In this document: positions 56,801 through 64,000 of the stretch, in pieces
Layout: every line of letters starts with the position of its first letter
How positions within the stretch are numbered: the stretch's first letter is position 1
Source of the DNA: Brevibacterium yomogidense
GTDB taxonomy: Bacteria > Actinomycetota > Actinomycetes > Actinomycetales > Brevibacteriaceae
NCBI RefSeq assembly: GCF_016107685.1
Contig: NZ_JABASY010000009.1
Coordinates: 1-64,000 of the forward strand
Length of the DNA: 64,000 nt
Reading direction: 5' to 3'
Notes under the pieces: model-generated
The model's input: only the letters and a program-made list of their open reading frames with translations
Told to the model about the DNA's origin: nothing
The model's database searches: none
Translations under genes and position numbers: made by a program

Positions 56801-56908
56801 GGCGTTCGCAACGGAGATCGGGGCGACGAGCATGCCCATAGCTGTTCCGGCTGCGATGACGGTTCTCACGCGAGCGGGGCGACCGCGCGAGAGGTTAGGC
56901 GGTCTCAT
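53885..56908 (-). CDS. LPxTG-anchored surface protein with anchor-G-like domain and Ala/Asp/Ser repeats
   Basis: 1007 residues, ATG 56908 with a GAAAGGA site. A signal peptide ends SVANAAPED. Residues about 45-500 form a repeated beta/LD-rich region resembling choice-of-anchor G proteins, ending with a small Ig-like domain (ITVSPASVPAGSETTVTGTD). Residues about 630-915 are Ala/Asp/Ser-rich stalk. The C-terminus is DDLPRTGAESVAP, a hydrophobic helix and RRRK, a sortase signal. Likely an adhesin or spacer on the cell wall. No sortase gene is in view. Confidence 0.88.
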   Translation of the reverse strand: MRPPNLSRGRPARVRTVIAAGTAMGMLVAPISVANAAPEDQSEALGQVISTDLLDIDLADLNTAHTGFPSEVGPESTPLNLELFETLTLDLGDGISLPLISQPNAPGLLDLGEVGALNSFAESPNGTTSTASAGAVGTDGAINLDPDNPGAYGPAQVDLTNLFAQLGLDAITDAVLDEASLELGAAASTATKEAGDVSSEYLLAGADLNVSSPLVGDLTTGVDGALGDVGDVVNGALATDGVLGETVGALEALNLDLVIAQLGISDAELGINGLDTALTELSNTLLVEPLEDENGMVSVNLSTGVIHVDLEQVYADSHGVEDLNGLGANTRLLDEETISGITTAVAEALGTLTTKVTDGVEDVLNNTEVVIDLGAQLRVAILSSDVDITVNTTLGYLAGTSDVEPVIEVDGNLLGLPLGSLLGTLSDILVPAVLDILRPAVGGLLDTAGDGLSSTLTGVLDPVLDGLGPVFDALNEVAEVTINEQPEPGQLGDESFTVNALSLEVLPAASVANVDLGSSTVRALDEALAPGITVSPASVPAGSETTVTGTDFGPEEDVTVTLVDPDTGDTVGEPVVVTTDALGNFTTTLPVDEGATAKDYTVNAASETGEATAPLTVTVVEDGNENASSSASASADADSDANASAQAAAQAAANADADTTASAAADADASAAAQSAAEADASTDASADVSTDANAASSAAADAAANTDADSDSNADTTAAADANAAAAASVAANADSSSDASAAAAADADANADATADAEADAAVDADATADADGNENASASAATSADADSDANASAQAAAQAAANADADTTASAAADADASAAAQSAAEADASTDASADVSTDANAASSAAADAAANTDADSDSNADTTAAADANAAAAASVAANADSSSDASAAAAADADANADATADAEANAGATADADSDASPEADADANGDDSASASANANASASASASSNAGAGANADGGGDGDDDLPRTGAESVAPILAIAAMALLVGGGILMVVRRRKV
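54171..55011. repeat. Duplicated 385-bp block inside the surface-protein gene
   Basis: Copy 1 (54171-54555) and copy 2 (54627-55011) lie 456 bases apart and look identical where I compared them, including synonymous positions. They encode the Ala/Asp/Ser stalk. Such identity points to recent duplication or homogenization, and stalk length probably varies between strains. Confidence 0.85.
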
Positions 56909-57494
56909 TCAGCATCCTTTCGGTGTGGTCGGTCCCTGGGAAACCGATCAATAAAACCAGGAAGAACTCTTGCAGTCTAAGCGAGAACCTGAGAAAAAGG
57001 TGTGTGTTGCACGTGCTTCTCAGAGGCATTCGCTGAAAATCCTATGCCCGGTCTGCTCGTTCGAGAGCCAGGTGAGTGCGTGACGGTAGGAGTATCTACC
57101 CCTGGATCGGGCCCGCTTCTCAGAGGAGACGCGATCACCGATGGCTCTCCCATCCCCTACCGGGGAGCAGCCGTCTCTGCGTGGTCTGCTGTCAGTATTC
57201 GCGACCACCCTCTCAGCTGCTGCTCTGTATGAACGTCGTAGGAGCAGGCGACCATAGGGCACAACAACCCAATCCAGCGTGATGCTCACTGGTCCCCTTG
57301 ACGGAGTCTCCCTGAGAGACGCACCTGCCCGCACAAGAGAGCCGAAAACACCAGCCGCCGGGGGCTGGTCCCGGATTGCGCGATTGGATCGACGACGGCG
57401 TCGAGCGTCACCGCCTATGAGGGGGCTTACGCAATAACGCTACTGAGAGTAAGTGGAAGGAAGCGGCTAACGTCTCCAACGATGAGGGGGCGTC
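56909..57494. other. Gene-free region upstream of the surface-protein gene
   Basis: About 590 bases without a supported gene. It must hold the leftward promoter of the surface-protein gene (ribosome site at about 56918). A hairpin CCAGCC...GGCTGG lies at 57351-57368. Nothing else stands out. Confidence 0.5.
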
Positions 57495-57854
57495 ATGCCG
57501 GAGCTCAATACTGGCGAGAAGAAGCTGATCTGCTTAGTTCTTGATGAGTATGAGGCAGGTTTCAGCCTGAGTCTTACTGACCTGATGCTTACTGAGAGGG
57601 AGGTGGCGCAGCTCGCAGCCCGACTCCGCAAGGCTCGGCACTATCCCACGCGCGTTGGCATCATAGAAGCTCAGAGAGCTCCGATCCGCCTGACGCTTCA
57701 TGCCTCAGGTTTTGTTCCTTCAGTGTTCCGACTGTGGGCTTCCCGCACTCGTCGTACAGTTGCAGAGTCATACTCTTCTGCTGCCGCATCGTATGCGAGG
57801 CGGTCGAGTCTGCGGAAAAACTCAGCAGGAGTCATACCGGCCGCTCTGATCTGA
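57495..57854 (+). CDS. Doubtful small protein, partly opposite a better reverse-strand gene
   Basis: 119 residues from ATG 57495, with GAGGGGG just upstream. Only the first 45-60 residues (MPELNTGEKKLICLVLDEYE, LTEREVAQLAARLRKAR) look like a protein. The rest overlaps the reverse gene 57698-57925 and reads like its shadow, so this may be a truncated gene whose end was replaced. No family recognised. Confidence 0.3.
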   Translation: MPELNTGEKKLICLVLDEYEAGFSLSLTDLMLTEREVAQLAARLRKARHYPTRVGIIEAQRAPIRLTLHASGFVPSVFRLWASRTRRTVAESYSSAAASYARRSSLRKNSAGVIPAALI

Positions 57855-57925
57855 TAGTCAATGAGCGGGTTGTAGGTTGTGTGCTGAGAGGCGATCCACA
57901 GTGCCGTCGTATCAGCAGGATCCAT
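57698..57925 (-). CDS. Small helical protein of unknown function
   Basis: 75 residues from ATG 57925, preceded by an AAAGGA site with good spacing on the reverse strand. The sequence is helical (TALWIASQHTTYNPLIDYQI, GMTPAEFFRRLDRLAYDAAA, ATVRRVREAHSRN). No family recognised. Short soluble proteins like this are common around mobile-element borders. Confidence 0.55.
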   Translation of the reverse strand: MDPADTTALWIASQHTTYNPLIDYQIRAAGMTPAEFFRRLDRLAYDAAAEEYDSATVRRVREAHSRNTEGTKPEA

Positions 57926-58545
57926 CTTTTCTATTTCCTTTCTCTATTCTCCAACGTTCTCTCTTTAAGTGTCGAGTCAAGGTAGCGAAGCGACATATAT
58001 GTAGACGAAAGCGCAGGCTGCCATGAGCCTATCCTTCCGTTTAGGCGAGACTCCCCACGAACTCGGAGGCGATCCAGTGTGTGTAATTTTCGTGGATTGT
58101 CGCCGCGCTTTAACCCGCCGGCAACGCATGCAGAAGGGGTCGGGGCCTCATCTCACGACCGTGTAGGTCACGCTGACCAACACGATCGACGCCGAGGGTA
58201 ACGACACAGGAACGGCAAGCCAGGGAGTGCCCGGGAAACGACGGTCCGATGAGCGTCTTCCCCCGAACGGGTGTCTCCAAGACGAAACCTGCTGGCGGAT
58301 CCGTGGAACTCCAGTGCTGAGGAGTCGGGCGCGCGCGTGTTCGGTAAAAATGTTGCGTGGATCGCAGGCCTCTTCATCTCCTGGGGGATGCTTCCTTTCA
58401 ATATCGAGGTTCAATAGGATGCGGTGTATTGGCGACCCCAATATCCTACTGATACGGTTGAACCGTTCGAGCCGAGCATTCGCATCGATTTTCAGCAAAA
58501 AGTGAAGTCCCATCGCTTCCTAGTCACAACGGATCGGGGCGTACT
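57926..58545. other. Gene-poor stretch with possible surface-protein debris
   Basis: About 620 bases without a supported gene. A forward piece near 58165-58215 reads VTLTNTIDAEGNDTGTAS, as in the strand-rich parts of surface proteins. Another forward piece near 58339-58417 reads VFGKNVAWIAGLFISWGMLP, a hydrophobic end. Neither has a start or an open continuation, so I treat them as possible decay products. Confidence 0.3.
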
Positions 58546-59067
58546 GTGACACATGATCAGGAGAGGAAGGCGCCCGGCGTCTCTCGAAGAAGACTCGTTC
58601 GGGGAGTCGCGTGGTCTACCCCGCTCGTCACCATCGTGACCGCAGCGCCAGCGATAGAGGCATCACCTCCAACTGTTCTCGAAGGCATCACAGTTACTGG
58701 CTCATGCGGCGCGCTGGGAGTGATCGGTCAGGGGTTTGAGCTCGAAGCGCCTGCAGCCTCACCGATTCCTGCGGGGTCCGTACTTACGATCGAGCGAACA
58801 GGTGCCTTGAACGTCGGCGTTCTAGAGGTGTCCCTTGAAGGGCTAGATCAAGTCGCGCGCGTGGATCTAGTGAACAACAAGACTCGACGCGTGGTTTTCG
58901 AAGCAGACTGGAGCGGTATCGGTGCTGTAGGCGCTGTACTCAGCGTAAGTGCGATCGTAACGATTACCGCTACGCTGACCGTGCCAAGTGACTTCGAGCT
59001 CGGCCCATCGTCGGATCCTCAGGGTGAAGTTCGCCAGCTTCTTCTTTTTCTCTGTCGAGCAGAGTGA
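58546..59067 (+). CDS. Secreted protein with twin-arginine-type signal
   Basis: 173 residues from GTG 58546. The N-terminus SRRRLVRGVAWSTPLVTIVT is a Tat-like signal, cut near AIEAS. The mature part is a beta-rich domain (GITVTGSCGALGVIGQGFEL, SVSAIVTITATLTVPSDFEL) with one Cys near its start and one at the end, possibly a disulfide. It lies next to the surface protein gene, so a cell-wall role is likely. Family unknown. Confidence 0.65.
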   Translation: MTHDQERKAPGVSRRRLVRGVAWSTPLVTIVTAAPAIEASPPTVLEGITVTGSCGALGVIGQGFELEAPAASPIPAGSVLTIERTGALNVGVLEVSLEGLDQVARVDLVNNKTRRVVFEADWSGIGAVGAVLSVSAIVTITATLTVPSDFELGPSSDPQGEVRQLLLFLCRAE

Positions 59068-59106
59068 AGCCGTCGTGCTGCTGCCGCCATCGGAGAGAAT
59101 CTCGTG

Positions 59107-59310
59107 ACCTCGCACCGCACCTTCCCAGGTTGGTCCAAGCGGACCCGCAGGGATGCGGGACTCGAGGAAGGTTCCACGGGGGCGGACCTTGGGGCGCTCA
59201 AGCCGCTTCGCCGAGAGGTGAAAGAGCTCAAACGAGCCAAAGAGATGCTGAAGACCGTTTCAGCGTTTCTCACCGCGGAGCCAGGCCGCTTACGCCGAAA
59301 TGACCGGGTT
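59107..59310 (+). pseudogene. IS3-family OrfA remnant
   Basis: The forward frame encodes the end of an IS3-type OrfA: LRREVKELKRAKEMLKTVSA, then FLTAEPGR. The preceding part (WSKRTRRDAGLEEGSTGADL) matches the linker and the start is lost. No OrfB follows and the usual ends were not found, so this is a dead fragment. Confidence 0.75.
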
Positions 59311-59331
59311 CATTGATACATCCCGGGCCCG

Positions 59332-59640
59332 GTTCTCCAGTTGTGCTCCGCTGTTGGGAGCAGAAGCCCGGATTGTCCCTGGGTTCGTCTTCAGGCGGGG
59401 AACAACATCGTGCATGAGAGTCCCTTCTTGGGCCTCGACGTCGCGTCGGAGCACTTCGCGCGTGCTAAGTACTCCGAGCCCACAAGGTCTTCGATCGTCG
59501 CGACCGCACCGACCGTAACGCCCGCAAGCAATGACGGATCGATTGTTCGAAGCAATCGGGCATCTAGGCATGTCGTCTGACCCTAGGTTCTCCAAAAATA
59601 CTGGCGTACGCATGACTGTCGCTGCTGACGCAGCAAGCAC
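59332..59640 (-). pseudogene. CaiB/BaiF CoA-transferase debris (mixed orientation)
   Basis: On the reverse strand, frames near 59545-59420 read AGVTVGAVATIEDLVGSEYL, and after a shift near 59420 LMHDVVPRLKTNPGTIRASA, both typical of the CaiB/BaiF C-terminal part. On the forward strand at 59531-59625 the piece DRLFEAIGHLGMSSDPRFSK resembles the region that should precede them. The two orientations imply an inversion. Clearly non-functional. Strand given is that of the larger piece. Confidence 0.5.
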
Positions 59641-59817
59641 CTGGCGAGAGGCGGCCTGGACCTGCGCGGGAACCGGTCTGGCCGTTCGTCTCGATCCACG
59701 ACGCGTACGTGGCCGGCTCGGTGCGATCTGGACCAGGGCTCGCGTTTGTCATCTGCGGTCAACGTACTGAAGCCGTGGGTGTATCCGGCGTTCTGGACAC
59801 AGCACACGCTTCCGAGG
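59641..59817. other. Unassigned sequence between debris and lsr2
   Basis: No gene supported. Short open frames exist on both strands but none resembles a family. It probably belongs to the same decayed mobile-element border. Confidence 0.4.
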
Positions 59818-60180
59818 TCAGTGTGCAGCGTTGTAAGCGGCGATGACATCTTGGTGGATGCGGCCACGCTCGGACACCTCGTGCCCGTTCGCCTTCGCCC
59901 ACTCACGAACCTCAGAGGGGCGCGCGCCTGTCTGCTCTTCGACCACGGACTTACTGCCCCGTGCGGTAGGGCTCCCCTGCCGGCGGCGGATAGCGGCTTG
60001 GGACTCCTTGCGCGCGACCGAGATGTAGTCTTGAAACAGCAGCTCGAAGTCTTCGGCCTCTTCCTCCGTTAGGTCGATGCTGTAGGCCTGGTTATTCAGG
60101 GAGAACTTTACTGTCTGGATATCTGACCTCTCCTCGTTGGAGAGGTCAGAGGTCAGAACCTCGATGATGCGCTTTGCCAT
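59818..60180 (-). CDS. lsr2: Lsr2-family nucleoid-associated protein
   Basis: 120 residues. The N-terminal dimerization part reads TVKFSLNNQAYSIDLTEEEA, and the C-terminal DNA-binding part GARPSEVREWAKANGHEVSE, then RGRIHQDVIAAYNAAH with the RGR minor-groove hook. The basic linker (RRRQGSPTARGSK) joins them. Lsr2 coats AT-rich foreign DNA and silences it. A copy on a mobile element could moderate its own cargo or alter host regulation. Confidence 0.92.
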   Translation of the reverse strand: MAKRIIEVLTSDLSNEERSDIQTVKFSLNNQAYSIDLTEEEAEDFELLFQDYISVARKESQAAIRRRQGSPTARGSKSVVEEQTGARPSEVREWAKANGHEVSERGRIHQDVIAAYNAAH

Positions 60181-60412
60181 GGTTAACTCCGTCTAAGGGC
60201 CTTACAGTGCTTCAGGAGTATTGCATAACGAGTTTGAGGATTTCCAATACTGGCCCGCAGTCGTTCACGTGCTAGGGGCCTTCCGCCGAGTAAAAGCTTG
60301 ACAGGAACCTGCAATCGCGGATTTCTCCGAGTCTGACAGTTTGTATCGGCTAGTAGATGTCTTCTTTGCAGGGAAGCGCTACCTGGGTTCGTGAACCCAG
60401 TTCCTTCGACTT

Positions 60413-61024
60413 TCACGGCTCCGGCTTTATCGTCGTTTGTCGACGACGGACGGGAGTGGCAGTTCCGGTTTCACGGCGCAGCGCTCGGTAGACAGTGGTG
60501 CGGCTGACTCCCAGGACCTCGCCGATCTGGGCGACAGTCATGTCTTGCTGCTCATAAAGCTTTCGGGCGGTGCGGAGCTTGTCTTTTGTCAGCAGCGGCG
60601 GGCGGCCGCCGGTCCGACCACGAGCTCGGGCGGCTCTCAGCCCGGCGTTCGTCCGTTCGCGAATGAGGTCGCGCTCGAACTCGGCCAGGGAGGCGAAGAG
60701 GTGGAACACGAGTCGGCCACCTGAGGAGCTGGTGTCGATGTTCTCTTGCAGGGACCGGAACTCAATCCCGCGCTCTTGCAAGGCCGCCAACTGATCGATC
60801 AGATGCCGAATTGATCTACCGAGGCGGTCCAACCGCCACACCACCAAGGTATCCCCCGGTCGTAGCTGATCGAGAACCTTGTTCAGCTCGGGACGTGATT
60901 CCAGCGACCCGGATGCGGTATCGGTAAAGACCCGATAGCAGCCGGCGGCCGTCAGCTCGTCGTGCTGGAGGCTGGCATCTTGCTCGCCGGTCGATACGCG
61001 CGCATAGCCCAGAGCGTGTCCCAT
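60413..61024 (-). CDS. Serine recombinase (Tn3-type resolvase/invertase)
   Basis: 203 residues from ATG 61024, where the catalytic region LGYARVSTGEQDASL begins near residue 4 (Ser about residue 10). DTLVVWRLDRLGRSIRHLID is the conserved Arg motif. The C-terminal helix-turn-helix is MTVAQIGEVLGVSRTTVYRA. It resolves transposon cointegrates or dimers. No transposase gene is beside it, so it may be a leftover or a plasmid dimer resolvase. Confidence 0.9.
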   Translation of the reverse strand: MGHALGYARVSTGEQDASLQHDELTAAGCYRVFTDTASGSLESRPELNKVLDQLRPGDTLVVWRLDRLGRSIRHLIDQLAALQERGIEFRSLQENIDTSSSGGRLVFHLFASLAEFERDLIRERTNAGLRAARARGRTGGRPPLLTKDKLRTARKLYEQQDMTVAQIGEVLGVSRTTVYRALRRETGTATPVRRRQTTIKPEP

Positions 61025-61456
61025 GCCACTAATGTACCAATTCTCATGCACGACCAGAAGAATCGACACATAGAAAACGGCACTGAGTTCCGCCACATAA
61101 CCAGGTCTCGTCTATCCGCGGAGTTGTGACTTCGTCTGCTAAATGGCGGTGTTCTTCGGTCGCTTCGTGGCGGTCTCAATGACGAGCGATGCCAGCCGGG
61201 CTGACGTCCCGCAAGTCGATCGGCCACCGGGACGGTCCTCAGAGACGGACGCAGGCGGTCCCTGGAGTCGCTATATCCCTTTCCGTGGCTTTTCCGTGAT
61301 GGTTCAGCAGGGGCCCGGTTTCGAATGGGCGCTACTTGACATGCGCGGGCATGCTGGCCCGGGCCACTGGTGCCGCGATCAGGCAGCCTCATGCTGTCCC
61401 GCTGTGCAGCAGGCTGCCCCCTTGTGCAATTGGCTGTTTCTGTGTACAGTCGGGGT
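61025..61456. other. Gene-free region between the resolvase and TetR genes
   Basis: About 430 bases. I found no clear res site by eye. A hairpin GGCAGCCT...AGGCTGCC lies near 61382-61418. The region 61426-61456 (TTGTGC, then TACAGT after about 17 bases) looks like the promoter of the TetR gene. Confidence 0.45.
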
Positions 61457-62152
61457 ATGGCTTTTGCAGCCGACGCTTCTGACCTCACGGGCCGCGCCCG
61501 CATCCGCAATACCGCCTTGCGGCAGTTCGCCGAGCGCGGCTTCGCCGCGACCACCATGCGCGATGTCGCGGCGGCGGCGGGTGTGTCGCCAGCCCTTGTG
61601 CGGCACCACTTCGGAAGCAAGGACGGGCTGCGGGAAGCCTGTGACACGCACGCCCTTGCCGCCTACATCGACATCGCCAAAGGCAGTGTGACCAAGGGGG
61701 AGCTGCCCGAGGGTCACCACATCGGCCAGGAGGACTCCTGGCTGGTGCGCTATCTCGCGCTTGCCCTGGTCGAGGACTCACCGGCCGCGACCGCCGTCTT
61801 CGAGGCACTGGTGGCGGTGACCGAGGACCACCTGCGAACACGCGAGGACGGCACCAGTGACCTACACGCGCAGGCGGTCGTGCTCACCGCCATGCGGCTG
61901 GGTGTCACCGTGCTGCACCGCCATGTCGGCCATGCCCTCGATACTGCTGTGTTCTCCGAAGAAGGCGTGGCCCGGGTCAGCTTGGCCACCCTCGACCTGC
62001 TGGCGCCAGGGCTCGTTGACACCGACCGGGCCGAGAGCTGGCGGGCGAGTTTGACCGACCTCCCCCACCGATCGGAACAGCCCGCGGGCCCGGGCGAGAC
62101 AGCACCCGGCACACATCATTCAACACACGAGGTTCCATCTGACGATGACTGA
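61457..62152 (+). CDS. TetR-family regulator of the ABC exporter
   Basis: 231 residues from ATG 61457, chosen to put the HTH at the N-terminus: [39 protein letters not shown]. The ligand domain follows and ends in a Pro/Ser/Asp-rich tail. The stop overlaps the ATP-binding protein gene by eight bases, so regulator and exporter form one operon. Typical of efflux pumps for drugs or metabolites. Confidence 0.88.
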   Translation: MAFAADASDLTGRARIRNTALRQFAERGFAATTMRDVAAAAGVSPALVRHHFGSKDGLREACDTHALAAYIDIAKGSVTKGELPEGHHIGQEDSWLVRYLALALVEDSPAATAVFEALVAVTEDHLRTREDGTSDLHAQAVVLTAMRLGVTVLHRHVGHALDTAVFSEEGVARVSLATLDLLAPGLVDTDRAESWRASLTDLPHRSEQPAGPGETAPGTHHSTHEVPSDDD

Positions 62153-63074
62153 GGCAATATCGGTATCGGCACTGGTGAAGACCTTCGGCCGAACTCGTGC
62201 ACTCGACGGACTGGATCTGTCCGTGGCCACGGGCGAGGTACACGGTTTCCTGGGTCCCAACGGCGCTGGGAAGTCGACCACGCTGCGAATCCTGCTGGGG
62301 CTGCTGCGGCACGACTCCGGCACCGTCCGCCTGCTAGGCGGCGACCCGTGGACCCAGGCCACCGAGCTGCACCGGCGGCTGGCCTACGTCCCGGGTGACG
62401 TCACGCTGTGGCCCAACCTCTCCGGAGGCGAAATCCTGGACCTGCTGGGACGGCTGCGGGGAGGGCTGAACCCGGCGAGGAAGGCAGAACTTCTCGAGCT
62501 CTTCGAGCTCGACCCCACAAAGCGGTCACGCACCTACTCCAAGGGCAACCGTCAGAAGGTTGCCCTGGTTGCCGCGCTGGCCTCCGATGTGGAGCTGCTT
62601 TTGCTCGACGAGCCCACCTCCGGGCTCGACCCGCTGATGGAAGCCGCCTTCAACGACTGCATCAAGGCAGAGAGCCAGCGTGGCAGGACGGTGCTTCTGT
62701 CCAGCCACATCCTCGCCGAGGTCGAGGCCCTGTGTGATCGGGTCTCGATCATCCGCGACGGCAAGACGGTCGAGAGCGGGACTCTGGCCGAGCTTCGCCA
62801 CCTCACCAGCACCTCCGTCCGGGCGGAGCTCGCCGAACCTGTCTCGGGCCTCGGCGACCTCGCCGGGGTCCACAGCCTCACCGTCGAGGGCAGGCGGGTG
62901 AGCTTCCAGGTGGACACCGAGGAGTTGGACGGGGTCTTCCGTCACCTCACCCCGTTCGGGCTGCGCAGCCTCATCAGCCAACCCCCGACCATGGAGGAGC
63001 TGTTCCTGCGCCACTACCACACGGATAAGACACCGAACGATGGGACCACACAGCGGGAAGGGACAGTTCGATGA
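62145..63074 (+). CDS. ABC-2-type exporter ATP-binding protein
   Basis: 309 residues. Walker [17 protein letters not shown], signature region [16 protein letters not shown] (a variant of LSGGQ), Walker [15 protein letters not shown] and switch His SSHILAEVE are present. A C-terminal domain of about 90 residues follows the ATPase core, as in the DrrA/CcmA-like exporters. Overlaps the permease gene by four bases. Confidence 0.9.
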   Translation: MTEAISVSALVKTFGRTRALDGLDLSVATGEVHGFLGPNGAGKSTTLRILLGLLRHDSGTVRLLGGDPWTQATELHRRLAYVPGDVTLWPNLSGGEILDLLGRLRGGLNPARKAELLELFELDPTKRSRTYSKGNRQKVALVAALASDVELLLLDEPTSGLDPLMEAAFNDCIKAESQRGRTVLLSSHILAEVEALCDRVSIIRDGKTVESGTLAELRHLTSTSVRAELAEPVSGLGDLAGVHSLTVEGRRVSFQVDTEELDGVFRHLTPFGLRSLISQPPTMEELFLRHYHTDKTPNDGTTQREGTVR

Positions 63075-64000
63075 CCTCCCTCAATGGAGGAACTGCTCCC
63101 GCGCCACCACGGGAGGCAGAAGACGCCGAACGGCGGAACCGCGCAGCAGGAATGGACAGCTTGGTGGCCTCCCTCACCGGTACTGGGGCCCTGATCTGGT
63201 TGATCCTCAGACGCGACCGGATCCTGCTCGCGCTCTTCATCGCCCTGCCGGTGCTCATCGTAGCCAGCCAGACGACCGCCTTCCAGGAGCTCTACCCCAC
63301 GGCCGAGGCACGCCAAATATTCAGCCAGCAGAGCAACGGTAACCCAGCGACCCTGGGCATGCTCGGGCCCATCTTCGCCTCCACCCTGGGAGGCTTGGTC
63401 GCGTGGCGGGTCGGGGTCATGGGCATGATCTTCGCCGGGATTCCAAGCCTGCTCTTGGTCATCCGTCACACCCGCGCCGAGGAGGAATCGGGCAGACGCG
63501 AACTGCTCAGCTCCACCACCGTAGGCCGCAACGCACCGCTCACCGCCGCTTTGGCCGCGGTATTCGGCGCCAACCTGGCCTTGGCCGTCGCCGTCACGAT
63601 CGTCCTGATGGCATTCGGGCTTCCCACCGCCGGTTCCCTCGCGCTGGGGCTCTCCTTCGCCGGTGCCGGATGGATGTGCGCTGCCATCGGCGGCGTGACC
63701 GCCCAGGCCAGCGAGAGCGCCAGGACGGCCAGAGGCCTCTCTCTGATGGCCTTCACCGTCCTTTTCCTCCCGCGCATCGCCGCAGACGCGGCCGGTCAAG
63801 ACAGCGACATCGCGTGGCTGGCGTGGCTCTCACCGCTGAACTGGACCCGCCTGACCCACCCCTTCGCCGACGAGAAGTGGTGGGTCTTCACCCTCATCCT
63901 GGGCTTCACCACCATGCTGGGCGCCGCAGCCTACGCACTCAGTGCGGGCCGCGACCTGGACGCCGGGTTCCTGCGGCCACGGCCCGGACCGGCACAGGCC
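63071..64000 (+). CDS. ABC-2-type exporter permease, partial
   Basis: At least 310 residues from ATG 63071, cut by the window end. After a charged start ([14 protein letters not shown]) hydrophobic segments follow: [57 protein letters not shown]. It contains [15 protein letters not shown], a cytosolic motif of polyketide-antibiotic/tetronasin-type permeases. With the ATPase it likely exports a hydrophobic compound. The C-terminal half is not visible. Confidence 0.85.
   Translation, partial: MTSLNGGTAPAPPREAEDAERRNRAAGMDSLVASLTGTGALIWLILRRDRILLALFIALPVLIVASQTTAFQELYPTAEARQIFSQQSNGNPATLGMLGPIFASTLGGLVAWRVGVMGMIFAGIPSLLLVIRHTRAEEESGRRELLSSTTVGRNAPLTAALAAVFGANLALAVAVTIVLMAFGLPTAGSLALGLSFAGAGWMCAAIGGVTAQASESARTARGLSLMAFTVLFLPRIAADAAGQDSDIAWLAWLSPLNWTRLTHPFADEKWWVFTLILGFTTMLGAAAYALSAGRDLDAGFLRPRPGPAQA

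Noticed and set aside
58148..58513. Reverse 121-codon frame
   Set aside because: Both strands are open here and neither shows a domain or ribosome site; treated as debris.
61143..61691. Forward frame before the TetR gene
   Set aside because: It has no family resemblance and passes through the TetR gene in the wrong frame.

Overview
The window is GC-rich actinobacterial DNA. The evidence is an Lsr2 nucleoid protein, an SCO6880-type conjugation cluster with DUF4913 and DUF6668-like proteins, an LPxTG surface protein, frequent GTG/TTG starts, and HTTM and DUF5819 proteins. I infer a Micrococcales-like host, possibly Brevibacterium or a relative; the genus is a guess. ParA/RHH partition genes, a MobC/relaxase pair, a type IV secretion cluster, a putative replication initiator, a resolvase and many broken genes suggest a plasmid or a large integrative element that has picked up several cargo blocks.

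Layout. 0-1.1 kb: two fused gene remnants (oxidoreductase and DUF1016). 1.2-2.4 kb: a 24-bp-period palindromic array followed by parA and an RHH-type parB. 2.5-11.3 kb: copper block with a BlaI-type repressor, an M56 protease, CopC-CopD, YcnI, a DUF5134-type membrane protein, a CopD-CtaG fusion and a CopA ATPase; two CTACA/TGTAG dyads lie in the divergent promoter. 12-14.3 kb: AbgT-family transporter and a RelE/RHH toxin-antitoxin pair. 15.4-19.1 kb: mobilization genes with a candidate oriT. 19.3-28.1 kb: a seven-gene uptake/catabolism operon (PotABCD-like transporter, aldehyde dehydrogenase, helical-toroid protein, Gfo/Idh/MocA oxidoreductase) with a divergent LuxR regulator. 28.2-44.7 kb: conjugation apparatus (coupling protein, split VirB4, TrbL-like, VirB2-like and VirB8-like proteins, murein hydrolase, ParA-like proteins, putative Rep with a possible antisense RNA). 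44.9-49.7 kb: a MmeI-like methyltransferase remnant split by a TetR cassette with a perfect long inverted repeat, then a GntR regulator. 50-59 kb: FAD oxidoreductase, HTTM/DUF5819 pair, a 1007-residue LPxTG protein with a duplicated Ala/Asp/Ser region, and a secreted protein. 59-64 kb: transposon debris, Lsr2, resolvase, and a TetR-controlled ABC exporter that runs off the right edge.

How the parts work together. The copper block should sense copper through BlaI/M56, bind it outside the membrane (CopC, YcnI) and export it (CopA). The mobilization and T4SS blocks together resemble one conjugative machine, now separated by the catabolic operon. Lsr2 could silence the acquired cargo. All functions are from reading translated sequence and motifs; no database search was possible.
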